Below, one piece after another: positions 35,370 through 43,350 of a DNA stretch of 64,000 bases. A model generated the notes under the pieces. It made no database searches. It was not told the origin of the DNA and was given only the letters and a program-made list of their open reading frames with translations. Both the position numbers and the translations under genes were made by a program. The stretch's first letter is position 1. Every line of letters begins with the position of its first letter. The stretch comes from Candidatus Zhuqueibacterota bacterium (GTDB lineage: Bacteria; Zhuqueibacterota; Zhuqueibacteria; Residuimicrobiales; Oceaniaggregativiventaceae), in NCBI GenBank assembly GCA_014728085.1, contig WJMF01000208.1, positions 1-64,000 of the forward strand. The letters run 5' to 3'.

Positions 35370-36638
35370 ATGCGAGAAAAAAAGAGCATTATGGACCGCA
35401 AAGTCTATATTCCGCAGATGTCCTATATATCCGCCCGCTGTATGGCTGCTGCATTTCAGTCTGTAGGTATCGATGCCCAACCGTCCCCAACCGGTGATGC
35501 TGAAACCTATGAACTGGCGCGCAAATATTTATCAGGCGACGAGTGTTTGCCCGAAAGCATTACGCTGGGCAATTTTTTAAAAATTACAGAGCAAGCGGAC
35601 TATGATCCTGATAACGTTGCGTTTATGATGCCGACCTCAAACGGCCCGTGTCGTTTTGGCCATTATCGCCCTTTGATCGAAAACATTTTCAAAGAGAGAA
35701 AAGAGCCGGTTCTTTTCGTCTCTCCTTCAAGCTCGGATGGATATGGTGATCTGGGGAAAAACGCCAACAGGCTTTTTCGTACCGCCTGGTGCAGCATTGT
35801 TGTTGCCGACATTTTGCGCAAATTGCTTTTAAAAACACGGCCATACGAGCTCGAAAAGGGGAAAACCGATCGGGTATACAAGCGTTCACTGGACAGACTC
35901 TGCGATATTTTGGCTCAACAGGATGTTTCGCACAAAAGAAGAGTTGGGAATCTGGTTGAAGAGTTGGAAAACACATTAAAGCGGTTTCAGTGTATCCCCG
36001 TGAATAATAAAGTATACAAGCCATTAATTGGGATTGTCGGCGAAATTTTTTGTCGTTTGAATGATTTTAGCAACAGTTATCTCATCAGACAGATTGAAGA
36101 CCATGGCGGAGAGGTCTGGCTTTCGGATATTACCGAATGGGTATGGTATACCTGTAACGAAGAAAAATATCATTTACGCCGGCTGGGAAAACAGGTGTCG
36201 TTAAAAATGTTCGGGGCGACTATCCGGCATGCCGTTATGCATAGAGATGAGCAGAAACTTTTAAAGCCGTTTCGGCAAGAATTCAGAGGATATGAAGAGC
36301 CGGATGACATTGCGGAACTTTTGGATAACAGTTATCCTTATTTACCCCGTGAGGGATCCCATGGAGAGATGGTTGTTAATGTTGGACGGGCGGTCTGGTA
36401 TTACAAAAAGGGTGCTGCCGGCGTCATTGACATCAGCCCATTTACCTGTATGAATGGAATCGTCTGTGAATCGGTTTATCCCCGATTAAGTCATGATCTG
36501 AACGGATTTCCCATAAGAATATTCTATTTTGATGGATTACAGACGGATTGGGGCAGTGATGTGGAAATTTTTCTGGAATTGGCAAAGCAGTATATGGAAC
36601 AAAAAAAAAGCCCTGCCACGCGAGTGACAGAGCATTGA
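35370..36638 (+). CDS. 2-hydroxyacyl-CoA dehydratase-like protein (HgdB/DUF2229-associated)
   Basis: A 422-residue protein matching the C-terminal part of fused activase/dehydratase proteins. Likely iron-sulfur ligands are the cysteines in GDECLPESIT, NGPCRFGHYRP and SPFTCMNGIVCES. It begins with ATG immediately after the TAG of the activase, in the same frame, with a GGAAGAGG ribosome site 5 nt upstream, so it can be translated by itself. The reaction is unknown; family members include 2-hydroxyglutaryl- and benzoyl-CoA enzymes and double-cubane-cluster reductases. No CoA-transferase or fermentation gene lies nearby, so I do not name a substrate. Its last codons coincide with the terminator of the opposing cspA. 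Confidence 0.82.
   Translation: MREKKSIMDRKVYIPQMSYISARCMAAAFQSVGIDAQPSPTGDAETYELARKYLSGDECLPESITLGNFLKITEQADYDPDNVAFMMPTSNGPCRFGHYRPLIENIFKERKEPVLFVSPSSSDGYGDLGKNANRLFRTAWCSIVVADILRKLLLKTRPYELEKGKTDRVYKRSLDRLCDILAQQDVSHKRRVGNLVEELENTLKRFQCIPVNNKVYKPLIGIVGEIFCRLNDFSNSYLIRQIEDHGGEVWLSDITEWVWYTCNEEKYHLRRLGKQVSLKMFGATIRHAVMHRDEQKLLKPFRQEFRGYEEPDDIAELLDNSYPYLPREGSHGEMVVNVGRAVWYYKKGAAGVIDISPFTCMNGIVCESVYPRLSHDLNGFPIRIFYFDGLQTDWGSDVEIFLELAKQYMEQKKSPATRVTEH
36601..36633 (-). terminator. cspA intrinsic terminator, inside the 3' end of the opposing gene
   Basis: On the minus strand a 10-bp stem (GCTCTGTCAC / GTGGCAGGGC, including G-U pairs) with a 4-nt loop is followed by nine T residues. It lies within the last codons of the dehydratase-like gene on the plus strand, whose residues KKSPATRVTEH are therefore also constrained by the hairpin. 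Confidence 0.8.
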
Positions 36639-36645
36639 ATTCAAA

Positions 36646-36846
36646 TTAAACAGCAGTTACCTTGATCGCCTGTAGCCCCTTGTCAGTTTGTTCAACATCG
36701 AACGAGACGGATTCTCCTTCTTTCAGCGTTTTAAATCCCTCACCAGCAATGCCGGTATAGTGAACAAAAATGTCTTCGCCACTATCACGGGTAATGAATC
36801 CATAACCTTTGGCCTTGTTAAACCATTTGACTTTGCCTTGTTCCAT
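36646..36846 (-). CDS. cold-shock domain protein (CspA family)
   Basis: A 66-residue single cold-shock domain that binds single-stranded nucleic acid and melts RNA structure. The sequence starts [20 protein letters not shown] and has both RNP motifs (KGYGFI and DIFVHY), ending [14 protein letters not shown]. The frame stays open upstream to 37035, but that extension has no family resemblance, and an AAAGGA site lies 7 nt before the ATG at 36846. The gene is divergent from the thioesterase across 264 bp, allowing a long 5' leader of the kind used for temperature control in other cspA genes. Confidence 0.96.
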   Translation of the reverse strand: MEQGKVKWFNKAKGYGFITRDSGEDIFVHYTGIAGEGFKTLKEGESVSFDVEQTDKGLQAIKVTAV

Positions 36847-37110
36847 AATAATTCCTTTCTTTAATACTAGTACTTGCTGCTGATCCATTGTTAACCTGAC
36901 AGCTTGCAAAATGGGGAGACGGCAAAATTCATGGTAACTTGCTGGTGAGAGTTTGCTGAGAGCCCCAGGTGCAAAAAAGTCAGGATAAAGAACGGATTTG
37001 TTCCTGATGCAAACCGGAACGGGTAAATTTAACATAAAAAACTATTTCTTCAAAGGAAAAAATGCATTTTTTTTGTATTTTTTAATGCACTATTTTTTAA
37101 GGGAGAATCT
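36847..37110. other. divergent intergenic region cspA / thioesterase
   Basis: 264 bp between divergent starts. It may hold the cspA promoter and a long leader. A perfect 16-bp palindrome (AAAAAATGCATTTTTT) lies at 37057-37072, and a second half-site AATGCA at 37084-37089. A GGGAG ribosome site serves the thioesterase. I cannot place either promoter with confidence. Confidence 0.45.
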
Positions 37111-37512
37111 ATGGAAAAATATTTATCTGCTTACCACCGGGTCCGTTCTTATGAACTGGATTCCTTCGGTCATGTGAATAATGCAGTGTTTTTAAACTAC
37201 CTGGAATTTGCGCGCATGGAGTACTTGCTGCAGCGCGGATTGAACCTTGACAGTTTTCGGGAATGGGGCGCCTTTCCATATGTTGTCAATGCAGAAATTC
37301 AATACAAGACGCCGGCAAAAGTCCATGATCGTTTGGAGATACGCGGGATTGTTTCCCGCTGGAAGAAAAGCAGCTTTGCCCTTTCTTATTCGATCTATAA
37401 TCAGGACGACGAGGTATTGGTTGCCACGGCAACAATGACATTTGCTTTTGTAGATGGCGGGGGTAAATTAATCCCGATACCGCTTCCGTTTAAGGAAAAA
37501 ATGGCTTTTTAA
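37111..37512 (+). CDS. acyl-CoA thioesterase, 4HBT/YbgC-like hotdog fold
   Basis: A 133-residue hotdog-fold enzyme that hydrolyses acyl-CoA (or acyl-ACP) thioesters. The motif ELDSFGHVNNAVFLNYLEFAR contains the catalytic aspartate (LD-S-F-GHVNN) of the 4-hydroxybenzoyl-CoA thioesterase family. The rest (VVNAEIQYKTPAKVHDRLEI, MTFAFVD) follows the fold. The substrate cannot be predicted. The gene overlaps the convergent acetyltransferase-like gene by 4 bp at its stop. Confidence 0.92.
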   Translation: MEKYLSAYHRVRSYELDSFGHVNNAVFLNYLEFARMEYLLQRGLNLDSFREWGAFPYVVNAEIQYKTPAKVHDRLEIRGIVSRWKKSSFALSYSIYNQDDEVLVATATMTFAFVDGGGKLIPIPLPFKEKMAF

Positions 37513-38615
37513 ATTTTGATAAAAATTTTCCGTTTGTATAAGATGAGGCTCACCAACCAAAAAACAATAACATGAGCCAGGGCAAAGAGCATGGAGCCAT
37601 TCATGTTCCCGAAAAGGGGTGCAAAGATGTGTTGGTAAAGCCAGGCATAGAGGGTAATCGATGTATCATCCTGAAGCGGGATTTTAACAACGTAGATGAT
37701 CATTTTAACCCATATGATCGAAAGGGAATAGACGAATAGCGGATTCATGCCAAAAACAATCAAGGGATGAGCCCAGGTTTTTACATCTTTAACATCGATC
37801 AGCCAGATAAAACAGGTTAGCAATACAATGGCAAAACCTGCTGTATAGAGGACAAAAGAACTCGTCCAGAGGGCTTTGTTTATGGGAAATACCAGGTGCC
37901 AGAGCAAACCGAGCAAAATGCCGATAATACCGTAGGCAAGCAATTGCCACAGATAGGATCCGTTTTTTCGGGATTGAATTTGAAAACCGACCAGATAGCC
38001 CAAAAGCGCAGTCACGATAGCAGGGAGGGTGCTCATCAGACCTTCGGGATCAAAGGCGATTCCATGTCCATGCCATATGTGATTTTCTCCCAAAATTTTC
38101 AGATCGATCGTACGGACGATATTGGTTTCGAGGCCGTAGGGATCGATACCGCCGAGTCCCCACAATAATCCCCAATAACCGAAGAGCAGAACGACGATGG
38201 CGATGATGATTTGTTTTGGCTTGAGGACGAGAGAGAGAACAGCGGCAAATCCGTATGCCAGCGCGATGCGCTGCAACACGCCCAGTATGCGCAGGTCAGC
38301 CAGTGACCGGTGGAAGGGAAAAGCGTTGAGAAAGAGACCGACGGCAAATATTAAGAGCGTTCGTTTTAATAATTTTAGAAACGCTTCTTTGGTGAGTTTG
38401 TATTCAAATTTTTTAAATGAGAACCGCATGGCGACACCAACGATGAAGAGAAAAAAGGGAAAAACCAGATCGGTCGGCGTACAGCCGTGCCATTCTGCGT
38501 GACGCAGAGGCGAGTAAACATAACGCCAGCTACCCGGCGTGTTGACGAGAATCATCGCAGCGATGGTAAGCCCTCTAAAGGCATCGAGAGCGACAAATCT
38601 CCTGGTTTCATTCAT
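37509..38615 (-). CDS. membrane protein of the DUF5009 / heparan-alpha-glucosaminide N-acetyltransferase (HGSNAT-like) family
   Basis: A 368-residue polytopic inner-membrane protein with about ten hydrophobic helices. It opens RRFVALDAFRGLTIAAMILVN, then HAEWHGCTPTDLVFPFFLFI, the hallmark of the family (R-x-x-x-x-D-x-x-R-G and a W-H-G-x-T-x-x-D-L-x-F-P-F segment). Family members transfer acetyl groups to amino sugars across a membrane; NagX in bacteria is linked to chitin/GlcNAc use. No amino-sugar genes are adjacent, so the acceptor is unknown. It sits 33 bp after the lipoprotein gene on the minus strand, probably as an operon. Confidence 0.9.
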   Translation of the reverse strand: MNETRRFVALDAFRGLTIAAMILVNTPGSWRYVYSPLRHAEWHGCTPTDLVFPFFLFIVGVAMRFSFKKFEYKLTKEAFLKLLKRTLLIFAVGLFLNAFPFHRSLADLRILGVLQRIALAYGFAAVLSLVLKPKQIIIAIVVLLFGYWGLLWGLGGIDPYGLETNIVRTIDLKILGENHIWHGHGIAFDPEGLMSTLPAIVTALLGYLVGFQIQSRKNGSYLWQLLAYGIIGILLGLLWHLVFPINKALWTSSFVLYTAGFAIVLLTCFIWLIDVKDVKTWAHPLIVFGMNPLFVYSLSIIWVKMIIYVVKIPLQDDTSITLYAWLYQHIFAPLFGNMNGSMLFALAHVIVFWLVSLILYKRKIFIKI

Positions 38616-38648
38616 GACAACCTCTTATTCTGATTCATACGGATTTAT

Positions 38649-39140
38649 CTATATATTAAGTGTCAAGACGGCTTTAAACTCACCCCGTATTTTCAGGCGT
38701 TTTTGCGTTTTTTCGCTGACCAAAATGCCATCAAATTTTCCCGTAATTTGATCGTCGCTGACTTGCGTGATCGTTATCGTTCCCCGGACAGGGAGGGGAG
38801 ATACCCCGGCTGAAGGGGTTAAGGAAAAGAGGGGCGGTGAAAAGGAAATGTCCTTCCAGTATTCGAGATTGCTTTCTTTGTGATCAATGCTAATCAAAAG
38901 ACGGGGATATTTTTCAGAGTCGAGGTTATAATTATAGATTTGCAAATTATCTTCATCGAACAAATCACCCCGGGGGGTAAATTGAGCGACGACATAGACA
39001 TCATGTGTAGATTTGTCTTCAATGGTATATCGCAACATCCCACCATTTGATAGCCGGTCGGAGGATTTCCCGGTTTTTTCACATCCCGGGATCAAGAAGA
39101 AGATGATGATGACAAAAATTGTCCGGTAAAAAATTTTCAT
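38649..39140 (-). CDS. predicted lipoprotein of unknown function
   Basis: About 163 residues. The N-terminus MKIFYRTIFVIIIFFLIPGC is a lipoprotein signal peptide with lipobox LIPGC, so the mature protein should be lipid-anchored. The remainder is predicted beta-rich (TIEDKSTHDVYVVAQFTPRG, GTITITQVSDDQITGKFDG), and I do not recognise a family. TTG at 39149 gives a three-residue longer form with a nearer AGG site; I prefer ATG 39140. It is probably co-transcribed with the downstream acetyltransferase-like gene. Confidence 0.75.
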   Translation of the reverse strand: MKIFYRTIFVIIIFFLIPGCEKTGKSSDRLSNGGMLRYTIEDKSTHDVYVVAQFTPRGDLFDEDNLQIYNYNLDSEKYPRLLISIDHKESNLEYWKDISFSPPLFSLTPSAGVSPLPVRGTITITQVSDDQITGKFDGILVSEKTQKRLKIRGEFKAVLTLNI

Positions 39141-39256
39141 TCTATACAATACCTGTTAAAATTTGGTTTGTTCAAGGGGAAAATTTTACGTTTTGCATTT
39201 TAATATTCAAATATATAATATTATTTATTCGAAACCAAATACTGTTTATAAAATTT

Positions 39257-39285
39257 TTGTATAACGCTGAAAATATTCTTATATT
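39257..39285 (+). promoter_or_regulatory. candidate pepT promoter
   Basis: TTGTAT and TATATT with a 17-bp spacer in a very AT-rich stretch. It predicts a leader of about 26 nt, ending with the AAAGGAGGT ribosome site. Confidence 0.5.
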
Positions 39286-39317
39286 GAGGCATTAAACAGA
39301 AAAGGAGGTAGCATAGC

Positions 39318-40568
39318 ATGGACAAAACATATAGTTGTGTCGATCGGTTTTTAAAATATATTGAATTTGATACCCAGTCTTCTGAAGCGTCTGAAACGTA
39401 TCCCTCTACGGAAAAACAAAAAGTCCTTTCCGCTCATCTGGTCAAAGAGCTGGAGTCGTTGGGCCTTGAGGAGGTGGAACTGGACAACTATGGCTATGTA
39501 ACGGCGACGCTACCGGCAAATTCAGATCACTCCATTCCGGTCATCGGTCTTATCGCTCATGTGGACACGTCTCCTGATGTTTCAGGTGAAAACGTTAAAG
39601 CCCGGGTACATAAATCCTACCAGGGAGGAGATATCGATCTTTCCCCCGAATCCGGAGTGGTTATCAAAGCGGAAGAAAACGAAGCACTTGCCGGTCAGAT
39701 TGGAAATGACATTATTACCTCAGACGGAACAACGCTTCTGGGAGCGGACAACAAGGCTGGAATCGCAGAAATTATGGATGCTCTGCAGCACATGATTCGG
39801 CATCCGGAAATCAAGCACGGAAAAATCCGGATCGCTTTTACCCCGGACGAAGAGGTGGGAAGAGGGACGGAATTTTTCGACGTTAAAAAGTTTGCGGCTG
39901 ATTATGCCTACACAGTGGATGGGGAAACAGCCGGAGAGCTGGAGGATGAAACCTTTTGCGCTGATACGGTGACGCTGATCCTTCATGGCGTTAATGTTCA
40001 TCCGGGTTATGCCAAAAACAAACTCGTCAATGCGATTAAAGTTTCATCAGAAATCATTGACCGCTTGCCCGGGGATAGCCTTTCACCCGAGACGACGGAA
40101 AAGCGGGAGGGATATATTCATCCTCATTTGACAAACGGGAATGTTGAAAAAGCTGAGATCAAATTTTTGATTCGTGATTTTACGGTTGACGGATTGAAGG
40201 AAAAAGAAACATTTTTGCACGATATTGTGAAAGAGGTCATGAAAAGCCATCCCAAGGCCCGTTTTGATTTCAATGTCGACGAGTCATATCGAAACATGAA
40301 ATATAAAATCGACGAAAAACCCATTGTCGCAGAGTATGCCCTGGAAGCGATCGAGCGGGCAGGTCTTACTCCGATAAAGAATCTGATCCGGGGCGGCACG
40401 GACGGTGCCCGACTCTCCTATCAGGGCTTATTGACGCCTAATTTGTTTACCGGGGGCCATAATTTTCATTCGCGTCAGGAGTGGATTTCCGTCCAGGATA
40501 TGCAAAAGGCCGTTGATGTGATTATAGAATTGATCAAAGTATGGGAAGAGAAAAGCCGGACGCCCTAA
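39318..40568 (+). CDS. pepT: peptidase T (tripeptide aminopeptidase)
   Basis: Zinc-dependent M20 peptidase of 416 residues that removes the N-terminal residue from tripeptides in the cytoplasm. Metal and catalytic motifs are visible: LIAHVDTSPD (His/Asp), LLGADNKAGIAEIMD (bridging Asp), TPDEEVGRGTEFFD (Glu pair), the YTVDGE loop and the C-terminal NLFTGGHNFHSRQEW with a zinc histidine. An unusually perfect ribosome site (AAAGGAGGT) lies 8 nt before the ATG. The next gene starts directly at the base after its TAA. Confidence 0.95.
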   Translation: MDKTYSCVDRFLKYIEFDTQSSEASETYPSTEKQKVLSAHLVKELESLGLEEVELDNYGYVTATLPANSDHSIPVIGLIAHVDTSPDVSGENVKARVHKSYQGGDIDLSPESGVVIKAEENEALAGQIGNDIITSDGTTLLGADNKAGIAEIMDALQHMIRHPEIKHGKIRIAFTPDEEVGRGTEFFDVKKFAADYAYTVDGETAGELEDETFCADTVTLILHGVNVHPGYAKNKLVNAIKVSSEIIDRLPGDSLSPETTEKREGYIHPHLTNGNVEKAEIKFLIRDFTVDGLKEKETFLHDIVKEVMKSHPKARFDFNVDESYRNMKYKIDEKPIVAEYALEAIERAGLTPIKNLIRGGTDGARLSYQGLLTPNLFTGGHNFHSRQEWISVQDMQKAVDVIIELIKVWEEKSRTP

Positions 40569-41225
40569 ATGGGAACCCTGTTTATTCATAAAACCAAACG
40601 CTACCTGCGATGGCCATTTAAGCTGCTCTTTTTGGTTTCATTTGTGTTGGTTTTCTGGTTTGTTAAACCTTTTCTGTTGCCGGCAATCGCTGATTTTTTA
40701 TATATACCATCCGTGGAAAAGAAATGTGATCTTTTGATCATTAATGGTGGTTATTTTATTTCTTCTTACGAGTTGAATCAGGCCCATATAGCCTGGGAAA
40801 AAGGATTGGCCAAAAATCTCGTCGTCGTCATCAATGAAAATCACAACGTTAATTTAATCGGGATTGATGATTATGACCAACGCATCAGGGACGCTCTGCT
40901 CATGATGGGTTTTGCTTCTGAGGATTTTGTTTTTTTGCCGGTTCATTTTGAATCTCCCTATACGCTTCACGTCGCCCGGGCGGTAACAGACTATTGTGTT
41001 CAACAGCATTATGAAAGCGCACTGATCTTGTGTGATTCCTTTCATATCAGGCGCACCTTTTTGACCTATCAAAAGGAGTTTCGAAAATACGATATGGAGG
41101 CTTTTCCCTATACGTATTCTATTATCATAACCAGAAACAACTGGTGGAAATCGTCTAACGGCTTACGGCGGGTATTGGAAGAATATTTAAAACTGGCTGT
41201 TTACTGGTATCGAGGATATATTTAA
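40569..41225 (+). CDS. YdcF/SanA-like (DUF218) membrane-anchored protein
   Basis: A 218-residue protein with one N-terminal transmembrane helix (FKLLFLVSFVLVFWFVKPFL, about residues 17-36) and a Rossmann-like domain: CDLLIINGGYFISSYELNQA, GLAKNLVVVINENH, and YESALILCDSFHIRRTFLTY. The layout matches DUF218 proteins such as SanA and YdcF, linked to envelope permeability but of unsettled biochemistry. ATG begins immediately after the pepT stop, so translation is coupled. The C-terminal region is basic and aromatic. Confidence 0.7.
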   Translation: MGTLFIHKTKRYLRWPFKLLFLVSFVLVFWFVKPFLLPAIADFLYIPSVEKKCDLLIINGGYFISSYELNQAHIAWEKGLAKNLVVVINENHNVNLIGIDDYDQRIRDALLMMGFASEDFVFLPVHFESPYTLHVARAVTDYCVQQHYESALILCDSFHIRRTFLTYQKEFRKYDMEAFPYTYSIIITRNNWWKSSNGLRRVLEEYLKLAVYWYRGYI

Positions 41226-41230
41226 TCGGT

Positions 41231-41623
41231 ATGTATATGCCTGATATAAAATTTTTCGATTCAGATCTTGCAAAAAAAACCTGTTATGCCGAAGATTACC
41301 CCAATGTGGCGAAAACGGTTGCAAGGGAAATGCATCGTCAGGTCGGGGATTTACGACTCGATGAAAACGGCATTGCCCGACAGGGCTTGTTGGTACGGCA
41401 TTTGGTTTTGCCGCATGATTTGGCCGGCAGCCGGAACATTATGCGCTTTATATCGCGAGAACTCTCTGAACACACCTATATAAATATTATGGGTCAATAG
41501 CGTCCCTGCGGGCAAGGCGGTGGAATCGAACCGCTTCGCCGGCGACCGGAAAAGGAGGAAATACAACAGGTTGTCGATGCAGCAAAAAACGAAGGTCTTT
41601 ATCGAATCGATGGTCTGCACTAA
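41231..41623 (+). pseudogene. remnant of a radical-SAM PflA-like activating enzyme (C-terminal third, with in-frame TAG)
   Basis: The readable part starts YMPDIKFFDSDLAKKTCYAE and continues through REMHRQVGDLRLDENGIARQ, GLLVRHLVLPHDLAG and TYINIMGQ, a close match to the C-terminal part of putative pyruvate-formate-lyase-activating-enzyme-like radical SAM proteins. A TAG at 41498-41500 stands where relatives have tyrosine (MGQ-Y-RPCG); the same frame then continues with RPCG and VVDAAKNEGLYRIDGLH to a TAA at 41621. The N-terminal two thirds, including the CxxxCxxC cluster motif, are absent: the upstream gene stops 5 bp earlier. I read this as a decayed gene with a 5' deletion and a nonsense mutation. 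Confidence 0.85.
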
Positions 41624-41657
41624 ATCGCAACACCACGAACCAAAATAAAAGTATCGT

Positions 41658-42236
41658 ATGAAAATTTTACCCAACATTAAAGCTTTGATTTTTGATTGTG
41701 ATGGAACCCTGGCTGATTCCGAGCCACTGCATTCGCAAGCCTGGCGGGAGAACTTTGCCGAATACGGACTGGAATGCATCGACCAATTTTTTGAAGATCA
41801 TGCCGGCATACCGTCAGAAACCATTGTCCACAAGTACAATAAATTATATGGTCAAAATCTCGATCCGCAGAAATTTGCGCAAGAGGTGGACAGCCGTGCT
41901 TTTGAAAAATTATTGCATGTTCAACCTGTAGAACCCGTGGTTCGGATCGTACAGGACTATTATCGCCGCCTGCCCATGGGGGTTGCCTCGAGCGGCAATC
42001 CCCAAAATGTATTGCGCACCTTAAAGGTTCTTGGTCTTGACGAAATGTTGCCTGTTGTCGTCACCATTCAGGATGTGGAAAGACCAAAACCCTGGCCGGA
42101 TATTTTCCTCAGGGCCGCTGAACTCCTTGAGGTAGATCCCGGTGAGTGCCAGGTATTCGAAGATGCCGATGCAGGGATCGAGGCGGCGAAAGCGGCAGGC
42201 ATGAACGTTGTTGATATTCGTCCATTCAAGGTATGA
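41658..42236 (+). CDS. HAD-superfamily phosphatase, beta-phosphoglucomutase-like
   Basis: A 192-residue HAD subfamily IA enzyme. Motif I FDCDGTLADSEPLH (nucleophile and acid Asp), motif II ASSGNPQNV (Ser), motif III lysine in RPKPWPDIF, and motif IV VFEDADAGIEAAKAAGM are all intact. A helical cap follows motif I, as in beta-phosphoglucomutase and sugar phosphatases. Its stop overlaps the start of the glycosidase-like gene (ATGA at 42233), so the two are translationally coupled and probably act on the same sugar. Phosphatase versus mutase activity cannot be decided. Confidence 0.88.
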   Translation: MKILPNIKALIFDCDGTLADSEPLHSQAWRENFAEYGLECIDQFFEDHAGIPSETIVHKYNKLYGQNLDPQKFAQEVDSRAFEKLLHVQPVEPVVRIVQDYYRRLPMGVASSGNPQNVLRTLKVLGLDEMLPVVVTIQDVERPKPWPDIFLRAAELLEVDPGECQVFEDADAGIEAAKAAGMNVVDIRPFKV

Positions 42237-43339
42237 AGACTTTATTGGAATGGTTCAAGCGGGTATGTAGCCGCCAATTAGAAGGATGCCGTCGCCGGAC
42301 ATCTGAGGGTACCGTTTTCTATACACCTGACGGGAATGGTGCCTATAATGCAATGTGGCTCCGGGATTTTTATTATATGGTTGAGAATTGTTCCGAGGCT
42401 ATCCCCTCTTCACATATGAAATGGTTTTTAGAAAAGCTGGCTAAAACCCAGCGCAAGGATGGCTGTATAGCTGACCGAATAGAACTGGAGGGAACGCCGG
42501 TTTATTGCGCCGGCCCGCCGGGCAGGCCTGTTGGAGAGCCGCCCACGGACAATTCCCAGTTTTTTGTTTTGTTGGTCGAATGGTATATATCAAAAAGCGA
42601 TGATCTGGATTTTTTTCGCCAACACGAAATGGTCCTCAATCACGCTTTTGATTTTATTCCACGCTCCGCATCCGGTTTGGTCTACATAAAGCCCGGACAT
42701 CGTCAATCTCCGTACGGATTCACCGACACAGTTGCCAAAAGCGGAGATCTGTTTTTTTCCTCTTTACTTCTCTGGCAGGCATATCGTGCAATGGCATCTT
42801 TTTATCAACGCTGCAATTGTGATCAAAAAGGCAAGGCATTTCAGCAAAAAGCTGAGACTGTTGAGAAGAAAATTTTGCAATTATGGGATAAGGATTCAGG
42901 TATGTTTTATGCCGCATCCGGGGATTGCCGGCAAATAGACATTTGGGGTAATGCCTACGCTTTATATATCCATTTTCCATTGGAAGACAAAGCCGAACGC
43001 ATTGCAGACTATATGAGTGAGAATTTTGATTCGATCGTACTGAACGGTCAGATCAGACATCTGCCCGGTGGTCAATATTGGCACAAGACACTGATTCCGG
43101 TTTTGCCGGATACCTATCAAAACGGTGCTTACTGGGGCACTGCTTCGGGATGGGTGGCATATGCTCTGCAAAAAAAATATTATCAAAAAACCGAAATCCT
43201 TTTTCAGGACCTGGCAAGAAACTATAAAGAAAACGGAATTTATGAGTGTATACATGGAAAATATAAAAAAGAAAAAAATTATATTGCCAGTATCATAAAT
43301 CCTTTTGGAGCATTAAAAAAAATCCTGAACGAGTCATAA
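42233..43339 (+). CDS. six-hairpin (alpha/alpha)6-barrel glycosidase-like protein
   Basis: A 368-residue cytoplasmic protein (no signal peptide). Features of an (alpha/alpha)6 toroid glycosidase are AYNAMWLRDFYYMVENC, WFLEKLAKTQRKDGCI, PPTDNSQFFVLLVEWY, RQIDIWGNAYALYIHF and GAYWGTASGWVAYALQ. The WLRD and WGNAYAL blocks resemble GH63/GH37-like and related families, but I cannot assign a GH number. Candidate acids are Asp in WLRD and Asp/Glu in PPTDNSQ. The coupled HAD gene suggests intracellular use of a phosphorylated or glucosyl sugar, in the manner of phosphorylase/beta-PGM operons. Confidence 0.7.
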   Translation: MKTLLEWFKRVCSRQLEGCRRRTSEGTVFYTPDGNGAYNAMWLRDFYYMVENCSEAIPSSHMKWFLEKLAKTQRKDGCIADRIELEGTPVYCAGPPGRPVGEPPTDNSQFFVLLVEWYISKSDDLDFFRQHEMVLNHAFDFIPRSASGLVYIKPGHRQSPYGFTDTVAKSGDLFFSSLLLWQAYRAMASFYQRCNCDQKGKAFQQKAETVEKKILQLWDKDSGMFYAASGDCRQIDIWGNAYALYIHFPLEDKAERIADYMSENFDSIVLNGQIRHLPGGQYWHKTLIPVLPDTYQNGAYWGTASGWVAYALQKKYYQKTEILFQDLARNYKENGIYECIHGKYKKEKNYIASIINPFGALKKILNES

Positions 43340-43350
43340 AGGAGTATACG

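Noticed and set aside
36847-37035. N-terminal extension of the cold-shock protein to 129 residues
   Set aside because: The extension has no similarity to cold-shock proteins, and a good ribosome site sits directly before the internal ATG at 36846.
35367-41500. TAG read as an amino acid (recoded amber codon), suggested by in-frame TAGs at 35367 and 41498
   Set aside because: Many other genes here end normally at TAG with the next gene close behind (for example alaS, the CpsB-like gene, DUF5989), RF1 is present, and the two cases have simpler explanations (split gene with its own ribosome site; decayed gene).
41480-41560. tRNA-like T-arm sequence near ATCGAACCG
   Set aside because: No acceptor or anticodon arms can be folded around it, and the region reads as the tail of the PflA-like remnant.
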